Shown here in pieces: positions 1-8,978 of a DNA stretch of 29,837 nt. Position 1 is the first letter of the stretch. Every line of letters starts with the position of its first letter. A program made the position numbers and the translations under genes. This stretch comes from Ramicandelaber brevisporus (taxonomy: Eukaryota; Kickxellomycota; Ramicandelaberales; Ramicandelaberaceae), in NCBI GenBank assembly GCA_025201865.1, contig MU602916.1:2080-31916 (forward strand), written 5' to 3'. The notes beneath the pieces are model-generated. The model did not search any database. It was not told the origin of the DNA and saw only the letters and a list, made by a program, of their open reading frames with translations.

Positions 1-1601
1 GGAGCGCTACCGCCACCATAAGATGGGGCTGGAGCCGGTGCTGGTGCTGGAGCTGGAGCTGGAGCACCATATCCACCGGATGGTTGGGAGCCACCAGATG
101 GAGCAGAACCGCCAGATGGAGCAGAGCCGCCACCGCTTGGAGCGGAACCACCACCACCGGATGGAGCGCTACCACCGCCGTATGATGGCGCTGGAGCTGG
201 AGCTGGAGCTGGAGCTGGAGCACCGTAACCACCGCCACCGCTTGGCTGAGAACCACCACCGCTTGGGGCGGAACCACCACCGGATGGGGCAGAACCACCA
301 CCATAGGATGGAGCTGGAGCTGGGGCAGGAGCTGGAGCTGGAGCCGGAGCTGGAGCGCCATATCCGCCAGATGGCTGCGAGCCACCGGATGGAGCAGAGC
401 CGCCGCCGCTTGGAGCGGAACCACCACCAGATGGGGCTGGAGCAGGAGCACCATATCCACCGGATGGCTGAGAGCCTCCACCGCTTGGCTGAGAGCCTCC
501 GCCGCTTGGAGCGGAACCGCCGCCGGATGGGGCAGAACCACCACCGTATGATGGAGCTGGTGCTGGAGCTGGAGCTGGAGCTGGAGCTGGAGCTGGAGCA
601 CCGTAACCACCACCACCTGACGGGGCAGAACCTCCACCGCTTGGAGCTGAGCCACCTCCACCGCTTGGAGCGCTACCGCCACCATAAGATGGTGCAGGCG
701 CTGGAGCTGGAGCCGGCGCTGGTGCCGGCGCTGGTGCGCCATAGCCACCAGATGGAGCAGAACCGCCAGATGGAGCAGAGCCGCCACCGCTTGGAGCAGA
801 TTCACCACCGCTTGGAGCAGAGCCACCGCCGGATGGGGCAGAACCACCACCGTATGATGGCGCTGGTGCTGGTGCTGGAGCCGGTGCCGGAGCTGGTGCT
901 GGTGCTGGAGCACCGTATCCACCAGATGGCTGAGAGCCGCCAGATGGAGCAGAGCCGCCACCATAGGATGGAGCTGGAGCTGGAGCTGGAGCACCGTAGC
1001 CGCCACCACCTGACGGGGCAGAACCTCCACCGCTCGGAGCGCTACCACCACCACCAGATGGAGCGCTGCCACCACCGTATGATGGCGCTGGCGCAGGTGC
1101 TGGAGCCGGAGCTGGGGCTGGGGCTGGAGCTGGAGCACCGTAACCGCCAGATGGCTGGGAACCGCCGGATGGGGCAGAGCCTCCGCCTGATGGAGCTGAG
1201 CCACCACCGCCGCTTGGAGCGCTACCACCACCATATGATGGAGCTGGAGCCGGTGCTGGTGCTGGAGCTGGAGCTGGAGCTGGAGCTGGTGCCGGAGCCG
1301 GAGCCGGAGCTGGGGCACCGTAACCACCAGATGGTTGGGAGCCGCCAGATGGTGCAGCACCGCCAGCAGGTTTGCTCTCAGCAGCGCCAGCAACAGTTGG
1401 AGCCGGAGCTGGAGCGGATCCACCAGCTGGTGCAGAACCACCGGCAGGGGCCGGAGCAGCGCTGTAACCAGGTGGTGGCGGGTTAGCAGTGTAGGATGGG
1501 CCGGATGGAGTAGAACCACCACCGTACTGTGGCATTGGAGCGGCATTGACAGCCATAGCGGCAAGAATAGTTGCCGCGACAACGAAGTTGATGCGAGCCA
1601 T
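1..1601 (-). CDS. Secreted Gly/Ala/Ser/Pro-rich repeat protein, 3' end outside the window
   Basis: An open frame of more than 530 codons runs from an ATG at 1601 to the left edge with no stop. It starts MARINFVVAATILAAMAVNA, a typical secretory signal peptide (basic start, hydrophobic core, Ala-X-Ala cleavage region). The mature part begins APMPQYGGG. The rest is low-complexity: GGSAPSGG blocks alternate with PSGGYGAPAP followed by Ala-Pro dipeptide runs. The YGAP boundary recurs about ten times, near 66, 221, 356, 448, 597, 734, 909, 990, 1134 and 1315, so the unit length varies from about 80 to 180 bp. No cysteines or catalytic motifs are visible in the part read. A cell-wall or extracellular matrix role is inference from composition and signal peptide. 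The plus-strand frame also lacks stops here, which is a by-product of the codon pattern. Confidence 0.75.
   Translation of the reverse strand, partial: MARINFVVAATILAAMAVNAAPMPQYGGGSTPSGPSYTANPPPPGYSAAPAPAGGSAPAGGSAPAPAPTVAGAAESKPAGGAAPSGGSQPSGGYGAPAPAPAPAPAPAPAPAPAPAPAPAPSYGGGSAPSGGGGSAPSGGGSAPSGGSQPSGGYGAPAPAPAPAPAPAPAPAPSYGGGSAPSGGGGSAPSGGGSAPSGGGGYGAPAPAPAPSYGGGSAPSGGSQPSGGYGAPAPAPAPAPAPAPAPAPSYGGGSAPSGGGSAPSGGESAPSGGGSAPSGGSAPSGGYGAPAPAPAPAPAPAPAPSYGGGSAPSGGGGSAPSGGGSAPSGGGGYGAPAPAPAPAPAPAPAPSYGGGSAPSGGGSAPSGGGSQPSGGGSQPSGGYGAPAPAPSGGGSAPSGGGSAPSGGSQPSGGYGAPAPAPAPAPAPAPAPSYGGGSAPSGGGSAPSGGGSQPSGGGGYGAPAPAPAPAPAPSYGGGSAPSGGGGSAPSGGGSAPSGGSAPSGGSQPSGGYGAPAPAPAPAPAPAPSYGGGSA
66..1331 (-). 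repeat. Higher-order tandem coding repeat, about ten units
   Basis: Each unit contains a tyrosine landmark (PSGGYGAP), an Ala-Pro tract of variable length and two to five GGSAPSGG blocks. Spacings between landmarks are roughly 155, 135, 92, 149, 137, 175, 81, 144 and 181 bp. Most variation comes from the number of Ala-Pro dipeptides and GGS blocks, as expected from slippage and unequal exchange that preserve the frame. Confidence 0.8.
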
Positions 1602-2464
1602 TTAAGTGAGAGAGTGTGTGAAGACTAGAACAATGCAATAGGAAAAAGGAAAATAGCGGTGTATAAGACGAAAGGATTAGGGTGGAGGGAGAGGAAAGAC
1701 GGATTAGGGAAGGAAGGAAGACGAGGGACAGTGTAACAAGAAGAGCACAGACAAATTAAAGGACAGCACAGACGAGGGAAGGAAATAGGAGCGCGGTACG
1801 GAAAATGAAGACAGGATAACGGTGGGGGTAGTGAGGTGGAGTGTGTAGAAGGGAGCTGCTGTCACTTCGGTAGTAGTAGTAGTAGTGGTAGACTTTAATG
1901 GTGTGCGTGCATATGTGAGACGTGGGTGAAGCTGTGTCGCTGCTGCTGCTGCACTTTCTCATTATATGTCATTTTACTCCTCAAATCACCATCTCTCTGT
2001 GCGACAGATTGGGGAGAGAGGAGACGATCATCAAGGCGTCAAAGAAACAACAGCAAGCAAGGAGAACTTTTTGAGTTGCACGCACCAGTATAACTCACCC
2101 TCCCCCCTTTCACGTCGCCTGAACGACTCCTAGACTCAGGGACGTGCCCATTAAGTCATTGATTGAACTTAGCAAATAAACTACAGGAGTGAATTACCTC
2201 AACCTGGAGGCTGAGAATACAAGTGTTTGAACAAATTATCGTATAGTAAACAGTCTGTATTCAACTGACTGTCATCAAATCTTGAAAACAAGGTCAATAT
2301 TGATGAAAATGATGATGTCCTTAAAACAATGAGTTGGATCTCAAAAATGGATATTATGAAGACGAAAAAAAAAACTGCTATGACAATAGATTTAAGAAAA
2401 TAATCTTTACACTACTGAGCCGATCCAAACTCCAATGGGCTTTGGTTAATGAGTTGGAGGGGGT
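1602..2464. promoter_or_regulatory. Intergenic region: upstream of the repeat protein, downstream of the small secreted protein
   Basis: I see no supportable gene here. On the minus strand, which is the coding strand of the repeat protein, 1620-1800 is pyrimidine-rich, a common feature of fungal promoters and 5' leaders. Short GTA/TGC trinucleotide tracts lie at 1873-1886 and 1939-1953. No convincing TATA box was found close to the start at 1601. Confidence 0.45.
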
Positions 2465-2469
2465 TTATT
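2464..2469 (-). terminator. AATAAA poly(A) signal overlapping the stop codon
   Basis: On the minus strand the last Lys codon, the TAA stop and the next base together form AATAAA. A canonical signal at the stop itself implies a very short 3' UTR if it is used. The hexamer is seen directly, but its use is inferred. Confidence 0.35.
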
Positions 2470-2749
2470 TTCCACCGCTTCCACCACCACCACCAAGAAG
2501 AGCAGCGAGGCAATCAAGGAGACCGCTAACAACCTCGCCGTTCTCACCACGAAGCAGACCAGCCAAACAGTTGAGTAGGTCACCCAGATTCTCTGGATGA
2601 ATGTTCGGGTTCGAGCGCATCTTGCCCATAATGTCCATGAGCTTGGTCTTGGTGGCCATGTCCATGTTCGCAACAGTTGGCGGGTTGACGGCGGCGGCCG
2701 AAACAGCGGCGCTGAAAAGAGCGAGACCGAGAATAGCGCTGATCTTCAT
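2465..2749 (-). CDS. Small secreted two-cysteine protein
   Basis: This is a 94-residue protein. The reading frame continues upstream to 2806, but the internal ATG at 2749 is preferred because it begins directly with MKISAILGLALFSAAVSA, a clean signal peptide. The mature protein is about 75 residues, with a Met/Lys-rich amphipathic middle (TKTKLMDIMGKM) and two similar hydrophobic segments, LLNCLAGLL and LLDCLAALL. These give two cysteines about 20 residues apart. It ends in a glycine run, GGGGGSGGK. I do not recognise a family. Size, signal peptide and paired cysteines suggest an extracellular or wall-associated protein. An effector-like or surface-active role is conjecture. A TATA-like element lies about 165 bp upstream. 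Confidence 0.65.
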   Translation of the reverse strand: MKISAILGLALFSAAVSAAAVNPPTVANMDMATKTKLMDIMGKMRSNPNIHPENLGDLLNCLAGLLRGENGEVVSGLLDCLAALLGGGGGSGGK

Positions 2750-2913
2750 GTTGGATAAGTGGAATGTGCTTGAGTTTGCTGGGAGTCTGGTGTGAGACAA
2801 GTTCACTATGACGTTTGTATATATGTGTGTGCGTGTGCGTGTGGGCGATGTGCGGATTGATGATGTTTGGAAGGGGAAGAGATGAATGGATTGAAGAACG
2901 TTGGATTGCGCTC

Positions 2914-2919
2914 TTTATA
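2914..2919 (-). promoter_or_regulatory. Candidate TATA box of the small secreted protein gene
   Basis: On the minus strand the sequence reads AAATATAAAGAG, about 165 bp upstream of the ATG at 2749. Its position fits a TATA box serving a transcript with a leader of roughly 100 bases. No transcript evidence is available. Confidence 0.35.
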
Positions 2920-3697
2920 TTTGCTGAGCAGCAATCCAGCAATATACGACACATCAAGGAGCAGACTTCAGATGTGAACAACTTGACGGTTATCCATATT
3001 TTTTTTGTTGCAATTAACGAATCAGGGTAACTTCTGGTCTCACTCATTGCAATTGTCGCCACCATTGCCATATGTCTCCACATATTTCACGGTAACCACG
3101 GTTGTTGTCCTTACACGGAGCAGCTACAGGCGACAGAAGAACATCAACTCGACAACAAGCAGATTGTTAAAGATAAAAGTGTGTACGGCTGCACAATCTG
3201 TTGCCGCAATATGGAATATATGTGGTGAAACCCATGCGGGAAATGGATTAACAAAGGTGTAGCCACAGTGTAAATGAAGTGTTAGGGATCACTCTAAAGT
3301 GATTCCACAGCAGTTTATGAGTGCATTCTCTCTCTCTCTCCCCTTCCCCCAGTCTTCAAATATGATCGACACATTGTGGAAACAAACAACTTGATTGTCA
3401 AGTTGGCAGGTGGAGTACCAATAAGTAAGTAAGTAAAAAAAAACAATATGGCGACATGATTTGTTAATTGCACTTTTGAGGTGGATCGCCATGCATTCTG
3501 CATTTGGAAAGAGTGGCACTGGCAGCCCCCGAATGCTTAATACCTAATTGTGATCAAAAATATGCATTTTAAACGACCCCTAGTTTTAGTTAGCAGTTTT
3601 TAAAACTGAATATTATCTGTGTTTAAACACAAGCAAGCCAGTCCATCGTGGGTCATTCATTCTTTTGTTGTTCTCTTTGTGGTCATGCATGCTGGCT

Positions 3698-3735
3698 GGT
3701 TAGTTAGTTAGTTAGTTGGTTGGTTGGTTGGTTGG
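3698..3735. repeat. (TTAG)n(TTGG)n microsatellite
   Basis: About four TTAG units pass into five TTGG units in the EDC4 promoter region, about 170 bp upstream of the start codon. Confidence 0.85.
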
Positions 3736-3901
3736 GGAGAGGGAGGAAGTGGACCGGACCGAGTGTTGAGTAAAACGACTTGCCTTTTTGGTTTTCTTTC
3801 GCGTTTTTTTTTCTTTCGCTCTTTTCGCTCTTTTCCTCAAAGTTTTCTTTCATTCTTCTTCTTGTCATCAGTTTTTTTTTCTTATCATCAACTGTCGCTT
3901 T

Positions 3902-6900
3902 ATGACTTTAACAGCCAGCAACGCCAACACCAACAACAACACCAACAGCAGCAGCAACAACAACACGCCTGTTAGCGGCACAGCAGGAGCAGAATTCGTA
4001 ACTCCACTTATGCCTTCAACCACCGATCTCGCGTCAAACTCGCCAGCAACATCGGCAGTTGCAGCAGTTGCAGCAGCTACTCTAGCAACACCTGCTCACT
4101 CTATTGATTATGCCTCGCCTCTTACTGACGAGGTGCTTTCTGCTTTGCCCAGCCTGACTCATGTTACACCATTGAGCTTGTTCCCAACTCCAGCGCGTCC
4201 AACCAGTGGCAGACAGGTTGCAGCTAACCAGCATCTCATTTGCTACACTATTGCTAACAACAGAGTTAGACTTCTTGACCAAAAGTACGCGTCCCGCGCA
4301 TTGCTTCCAAAACATAAACATAACATTGTTGATATTGGAATGGCTGAATTGAGCTCATCAACAGCAACAACAGCAACACCAGCAACACCAGCAACAGCAA
4401 CAGCATCAGCAACCGCATCAGCGGCAACAACATCATCGCAGCATGTAATGTATACAATTGACACTTCTGGAAACAAAGCATTTTGGAAAATCACTCTTTC
4501 ATCATTAGATTCCACCGCACAGTCTGCTACTGGATCCACTATTTTCCAAATTGATCAGGTTGCATTCCCACCGAGAAGCGAAGTGGCTAAAATTGCTGCA
4601 AATCAGTCATCTCTTGTTTTATTGATACCAAATAACAATGAAGTTTCAGTCAATCCATCAGTGAATGCAGCCATCATTGACCAGGACACTGTTTCACTGG
4701 TTAGATTTGACAACGATGGGCCATCCATCGTGAACTCACGCAGCTGGGCTGCCCCGTCATTCGCAGCCCCGTCTAACACTGCCACTGGTGGACCAGTTGC
4801 CATTGCCTCTACCATGACGTCCTCTATAGTGGCAGCTGCATACCCAGATGGCAGCATCGTCATTGATGAGCCAGCTAAGGGTGTGAATACAGCTAGATTT
4901 GCACACATCAAATTCAACGCTGGAGGAGCTCTACCATCACAAGTTAATTACTTGGCCCTGGCCGAGTGTGCTGGAAAAGATGACTCAGTGATCGTGCTGC
5001 TTGGATGGCGTTCAAATACTCGGCTCAGCGTGCTCCATGTTCAACTGGGCAGCCGTAACGCTGAGGCCAAAGTTAAAGAAATTGAGCATTTGATCTTGAG
5101 CCCAGCTAGTGACGATGAAGCCAAAAATGGTGATGAAGATGGAGGTCCATGCATCTACATTGAATTTGATCCATTCTCTGCTATGTTGTTGCTATCTGGC
5201 CATCAGCGCCGCACTCTCGGTGTACTCAAGCTCAATACAGTAGAAAGTGAATTGCTCGGAAACTCAGCCTCTGCGTTCACCAAGGCATTTGAATTCCAAC
5301 TGGGCGAAACTGCAATCATTAGTGCAATCACAGCTGATCCAACCGTTGCTCGCAAATCACTCGTGGCGACAGCTGTAGATCTGTCCAATGTTAGTGCGTG
5401 CCTTAGCAGTATGTACGCTGTTAAATCAAAATCAATTGAGCACCTTGCAGTGTATGCAGGCGATTTATCTCGTGAGCCCGCAGTCCGCCAGTTTGTGTCC
5501 GCTCCAGATGCATTCACCTCATCCTCGCCATTCTTTACATTGGCAACAGCCACTGTCCCTCCTCAGCAGCAGCAGTCACCAGCGTCTGTGGCACCAGCCA
5601 AGTCAAGCGAAGCCGCAGAGCCAGCTCTTCCAGCTCAATCGACTCCAGCCAACCTGAGCGCGAGTGTTGCTCACCAAGCTGTCGAGCCAGCCAAATCACC
5701 AGCCACCAGCGTCAATGCGTTTGCGAATGAGATTCCATCATCAACACCCAAGCCCCCGTCCAATTTGACATCGCCAGCAGGCAAACAGCCAACCGCTGTG
5801 CCACCTTCGGTCTCGACTGCCTCGGCACCCGCTGCAGCAAGCATTGATACCGCCGAGATTGCCAAGGCGCTTGAGAAGGGGCTGGTTGGCCGGGTAACCA
5901 AGACCATCCAGGATCATCTTAAGCGCAGTAACTCTGCACTGGACACGGCTAACAACCGTTTGATGGCCCATTGTGATCAGAATACAACTACGGTCATTAC
6001 CAGCGTGCGCCAAGTCGAGGCAGCTCTTCCAATTGCCACAGGTGTCGCAATTGCTCAGTCAATCGATCAGGCGATGGCCAACCTTGTTCTGCCAACCATT
6101 GACAGCACAATCAGCACCAACATTCCAAGGATTCTTACCAGTGACAAGTTCCATGGCACGGCTCGTGCTGCCATTGAAATCGCAACCCGCTCAACAATCG
6201 AAAGCTACATCAAATCATCGTCATTCAGCGATGTGATCACAGGCGCAATCACGCCAATTGTGCGCAGTGAAGTTCAGACTGCCGTGCGTGAAGAGGTTGG
6301 AAAGACTCTTGTGCCAGCTTATGAGCGTGCAACTGCTGCCATGTTTGAGCAGATGCAAGTGGCATTCAACGAGAAGATGGAGGCCATGCAGCGCAGTGTG
6401 TTTGATTCATTGATGACTGCACAGAAGCAGCACTTGGACGCGCTTCAAGCTGCCATCCCTCATCCGCACCCGCACCCGCACCCACCACCGCCTGCCCCAC
6501 CAGCTGCTGCTCCAGAGCCACAATGGATGCCTCCTCCTCCGCCGCCACCACCGCCTCATGTCGTGGACTCTGCTCCAGCCACCTTTGGTGCCTCCACTAC
6601 CAATGTTGGCTCGCAAGCGTCCATGTCTATTCTGTCCTCTGGCTCGCCTCGTCCACAGCCACCTGCTAGCTCCGCAGCCGGCAGCGCGGCTCAATTCGCT
6701 GGATTCATGGGTGTGGCTCACCATGCTCCTCCGCCGTCGGGTGTTCAGCCGCCACAAGATGTTCGTGACAGTTTCCTCCGTTTGCTGACTCCATCTCGGC
6801 CAACTGCCATGTCGAGCCTTGGCATGTTCGGACGCACTGCCGCTCCTCAGGTTCCTCCTCCAACTGGAATGACCCCTCTGAATCTGCCATTTATGCCGCA

Positions 6901-7525
6901 GCCACATGGCCAGACTCCAGCTCATCCGCCACCGCCACCACCGCCAGCATTCAACCTGTCACACCCGCAAGTCGCTGCTTCTGCTGGTGCCCCTCATGAA
7001 ACGACTGAGCCGTTTGTGGAACCAGCTCCTGCCGCTGCTGCTGCCCCACCGCCTGCTCCAGCTCCACTCCCAGAGCCTCCATTGGCACTCATGGCCGAGG
7101 CAAACTCACTTGCAGCTTCTGGCCGTTTCCAAAAGGCTTTTGAGACTGTTCTCAACTGCGAGAATCCATCTGCTGCCATTGCTGCCCTGTGTGCTGGCAT
7201 CGAACCACGTCGTCTGGTTGTTGGCGAAGTCCAGATGGAAGAGTCCATCCTCGTTAAAGCTCTCAGTGCACTGATGGACGGGTTGAGTGGCAGTGATGAA
7301 CGCACGCTCGATCGTTTAGTATGGCTGGATGTGATCATGGTCAAGCTGCGTCGTGGTGGAATCTTTTCTGCACTTGATGCTGATGAAGATATCGGATTAC
7401 CAGCTGCTCTCCAGCAATTGTTGGCTAAATTGGGCCAACTTGAAAAGGTTGATAAAATCAAGAAAGATTTGCGCATTGTTGCAAAGATTGGCAAGGTTCG
7501 TCAATCAGCAAATGAGTTCCTCTAA
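3902..7525 (+). CDS. EDC4: EDC4/Ge-1-like scaffold of the mRNA decapping complex
   Basis: The protein has 1207 residues from the ATG at 3902. The frame stays open to 3788, but that stretch is a poly-pyrimidine leader translating to Phe/Ser filler. The N-terminus is Asn/Ser/Ala-rich. A WD40-like region follows at about residues 105-530, with strand motifs such as HLICYTIANNRVRLLDQ and HVMYTIDTSGNKAFWKITL. A Pro/Ala/Ser linker spans about 560-645. A long helical region at about 650-840 ends in LVPAYERATAAMFEQM, matching the helical segment of animal and plant EDC4. A His-Pro and poly-Pro linker comes next. The final domain at about 1063-1207 (ALMAEANSLAASGRFQKAFE) matches the Ge-1 C-terminal domain. 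Known family role: P-body scaffold linking DCP2 and DCP1 with the 5'-3' decay machinery in the cytoplasm. Length and domain order are normal for the family, and no intron is visible. Confidence 0.87.
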   Translation: MTLTASNANTNNNTNSSSNNNTPVSGTAGAEFVTPLMPSTTDLASNSPATSAVAAVAAATLATPAHSIDYASPLTDEVLSALPSLTHVTPLSLFPTPARPTSGRQVAANQHLICYTIANNRVRLLDQKYASRALLPKHKHNIVDIGMAELSSSTATTATPATPATATASATASAATTSSQHVMYTIDTSGNKAFWKITLSSLDSTAQSATGSTIFQIDQVAFPPRSEVAKIAANQSSLVLLIPNNNEVSVNPSVNAAIIDQDTVSLVRFDNDGPSIVNSRSWAAPSFAAPSNTATGGPVAIASTMTSSIVAAAYPDGSIVIDEPAKGVNTARFAHIKFNAGGALPSQVNYLALAECAGKDDSVIVLLGWRSNTRLSVLHVQLGSRNAEAKVKEIEHLILSPASDDEAKNGDEDGGPCIYIEFDPFSAMLLLSGHQRRTLGVLKLNTVESELLGNSASAFTKAFEFQLGETAIISAITADPTVARKSLVATAVDLSNVSACLSSMYAVKSKSIEHLAVYAGDLSREPAVRQFVSAPDAFTSSSPFFTLATATVPPQQQQSPASVAPAKSSEAAEPALPAQSTPANLSASVAHQAVEPAKSPATSVNAFANEIPSSTPKPPSNLTSPAGKQPTAVPPSVSTASAPAAASIDTAEIAKALEKGLVGRVTKTIQDHLKRSNSALDTANNRLMAHCDQNTTTVITSVRQVEAALPIATGVAIAQSIDQAMANLVLPTIDSTISTNIPRILTSDKFHGTARAAIEIATRSTIESYIKSSSFSDVITGAITPIVRSEVQTAVREEVGKTLVPAYERATAAMFEQMQVAFNEKMEAMQRSVFDSLMTAQKQHLDALQAAIPHPHPHPHPPPPAPPAAAPEPQWMPPPPPPPPPHVVDSAPATFGASTTNVGSQASMSILSSGSPRPQPPASSAAGSAAQFAGFMGVAHHAPPPSGVQPPQDVRDSFLRLLTPSRPTAMSSLGMFGRTAAPQVPPPTGMTPLNLPFMPQPHGQTPAHPPPPPPPAFNLSHPQVAASAGAPHETTEPFVEPAPAAAAAPPPAPAPLPEPPLALMAEANSLAASGRFQKAFETVLNCENPSAAIAALCAGIEPRRLVVGEVQMEESILVKALSALMDGLSGSDERTLDRLVWLDVIMVKLRRGGIFSALDADEDIGLPAALQQLLAKLGQLEKVDKIKKDLRIVAKIGKVRQSANEFL

Positions 7526-7542
7526 ACCAGCATTCATACTTG

Positions 7543-7548
7543 TTTATT
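7543..7548 (-). terminator. Candidate poly(A) signal of the convergent BET4 gene
   Basis: Read on the minus strand, AATAAA occurs about 130 bp downstream of the BET4 stop and just inside the EDC4 3' UTR. If used, the two convergent transcripts overlap at their 3' ends. Confidence 0.35.
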
Positions 7549-7558
7549 TATTGTTTTT

Positions 7559-7564
7559 AATAAA
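7559..7564 (+). terminator. Poly(A) signal of EDC4
   Basis: AATAAA lies about 34 bp after the EDC4 stop codon, in an A/T-rich stretch. Confidence 0.5.
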
Positions 7565-7676
7565 AGAAGAAAAGAAATAGTTTTACTAACAAGACTTTAC
7601 AATCCATGAGAGAAGTAAAAAAGAATAGGAAAAAGAACACATGACTAATCGTAAGGAATAAATACTATTATAGTAG

Positions 7677-8978
7677 CTAAAGATTGCGCATCTTCATCCA
7701 AGCGCGATACATGTTGGCTCGATCTGGGTCTTCCTTGATAAGCACTGCGCAGCTCTCACTGGCACGCTTTGTCACGGTCTTGACAGTTTCATCCGCAATT
7801 CCATACTTGCCAGCAATCATTGCCATTTGAACGCACGCCTTGTGAACCCAAACGCAGTCTGGCTCCAACTCCACCAACTCCGTGATAATCTTGTCCTCTC
7901 GATCATACAGCTCATCCAAACCCATCCCGGCAGATTCTGGTGCTGAATTTTCTGTCAGGATGCTCTCAATCAGCCACATGTAATACAGCCATGCAATTTG
8001 GTTCTGTGGTTCTGTAAATACTGCATTCCGAGCTGTATCCAATTCGGTGTTTAGCATCTCAATCCTCAGCGCTTTGGCTTCGATTGGATCCAGGCGTACT
8101 GCAATTGAAGTGAAAATGCGCTGTAGAAGGTTTGAGCGGTAGTGCCACGCTGAACCGTTTAGCAAGCCAGACATGATCTTTTCAAATCCGTAATCAAACT
8201 CTGCGCGGTCAATCATTTCCACAGTCGTCATTGGCATTTCATCGTTATCATCGTTATCATCGTTATCATCGCCGCCGCTGTTGTTGTTGTGACTAACACT
8301 GTGCTGTGCTTGGCCATCCACACTGGACGATGCTGCCGCTGCTGCCGCGAGAGTGCTTGATGAATCGACAGCCAGACGCTGGCGAGATACAACGTAGCGT
8401 CGATAGTTCCAAGCATGGAAGTTACGAGCGTCATATTTGAGCATTTCATCAATCTTGTCCAGTTCTTTACGCCAGTTTGGAGAGTGCATGTGTTCTAGTG
8501 CCCATCGACGATGGTTCCACGATCCATACGATTTCAAATTGATCATAATCAGCACAACTGTCAGTTTGAGCTCCTTGCCAAGCAACTCATCCACCGCCAT
8601 TGCCACTGCTGCTGCTGAACCAGTGGCTGCAGCTGAAATGCTATCCATGAATGCGAGCAATGCACGCCGTCTCCAGTTCCATGCTGTGTAAAAGTCTGGA
8701 TTCTTGCGAAGCAGAGCAGCCGACGAGTTCATCAGCTTTTCTGCCACAGCCAGATCAAGCTGCTGTCCTTGCTGTTGCTGTCTCTGTTTCTGTCCACCAT
8801 CTCCTCCACTGGCTGATGATGAGAGCAAAGTCGTGGCTTCGGCAACGTCGGCATAAAAGGCGGCTTGGAGTGCTTCATACTGGCGAAGCTTCTCTGCTTC
8901 CTGAGCTTCGGCAGCTGCCTTCTCTTCCGGTGACAACGAAGCTACACTTCTGCGCGATACACCATGAAACGTAGACAT
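7677..8978 (-). CDS. BET4: Rab geranylgeranyltransferase alpha subunit
   Basis: The protein has 433 residues and starts at an ATG. The N-terminus (MSTFHGVSRR, then a charged helix ending EAEKLRQYEALQ) resembles the start of RabGGTase alpha. Prenyltransferase alpha (PFTA) repeats follow, each with a central Trp: TAWNWRRRALL (W100), GSWNHRRWALE (W154), HAWNYRRYVV (W190), SAWHYRSNLL (W278) and a degenerate IAWLYYMWLI (W330). Known role: with the beta subunit and the Rab escort protein it attaches geranylgeranyl groups to C-terminal cysteines of Rab GTPases in the cytosol. Oddities are a Gln-rich insert at about 63-73 and an Ala/Ser, Asn and Asp-rich insert at about 203-250 between the third and fourth repeats. 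Farnesyltransferase alpha is the main alternative, but the N-terminus and length favour BET4. Confidence 0.85.
   Translation of the reverse strand: MSTFHGVSRRSVASLSPEEKAAAEAQEAEKLRQYEALQAAFYADVAEATTLLSSSASGGDGGQKQRQQQQGQQLDLAVAEKLMNSSAALLRKNPDFYTAWNWRRRALLAFMDSISAAATGSAAAVAMAVDELLGKELKLTVVLIMINLKSYGSWNHRRWALEHMHSPNWRKELDKIDEMLKYDARNFHAWNYRRYVVSRQRLAVDSSSTLAAAAAASSSVDGQAQHSVSHNNNSGGDDNDDNDDNDEMPMTTVEMIDRAEFDYGFEKIMSGLLNGSAWHYRSNLLQRIFTSIAVRLDPIEAKALRIEMLNTELDTARNAVFTEPQNQIAWLYYMWLIESILTENSAPESAGMGLDELYDREDKIITELVELEPDCVWVHKACVQMAMIAGKYGIADETVKTVTKRASESCAVLIKEDPDRANMYRAWMKMRNL
8239..8277. repeat. Nine-base tandem repeat inside BET4
   Basis: About four copies of ATCGTTATC encode the Asp/Asn-rich stretch (DDNDDNDDND) on the minus strand. 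The unit is a multiple of three, so copy-number change keeps the frame. Confidence 0.8.

Larger units (their letters stand above)
2750..3901. promoter_or_regulatory. Divergent promoter region between the small secreted protein and EDC4
   Basis: There is no gene I can support. The stretch holds a GT/CG-rich run at 2815-2845, a TCTC tract at 3326-3341, a TTAG/TTGG tetranucleotide microsatellite at about 3700-3735 and a strongly T/C-rich plus-strand leader at 3780-3900. The leader runs straight into the EDC4 start codon. Confidence 0.45.

Noticed and set aside
23-1486. A 487-codon plus-strand frame rich in Leu/Glu/His/Arg
   Set aside because: It is antisense to the secreted repeat gene. The same repeat gives stop-free translation on both strands, and the minus frame has the signal peptide and a sensible composition.
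3788-3901. Upstream extension of EDC4 by 38 residues
   Set aside because: The stretch is a T/C-rich leader translating to Phe and Ser with no relation to the family. The ATG at 3902 begins the Asn/Ser-rich N-terminus.
6407-6925. Minus-strand frame of 172 codons within EDC4
   Set aside because: It is a shadow of the Pro-rich EDC4 region, with a random Arg/Trp-rich composition and no motifs.
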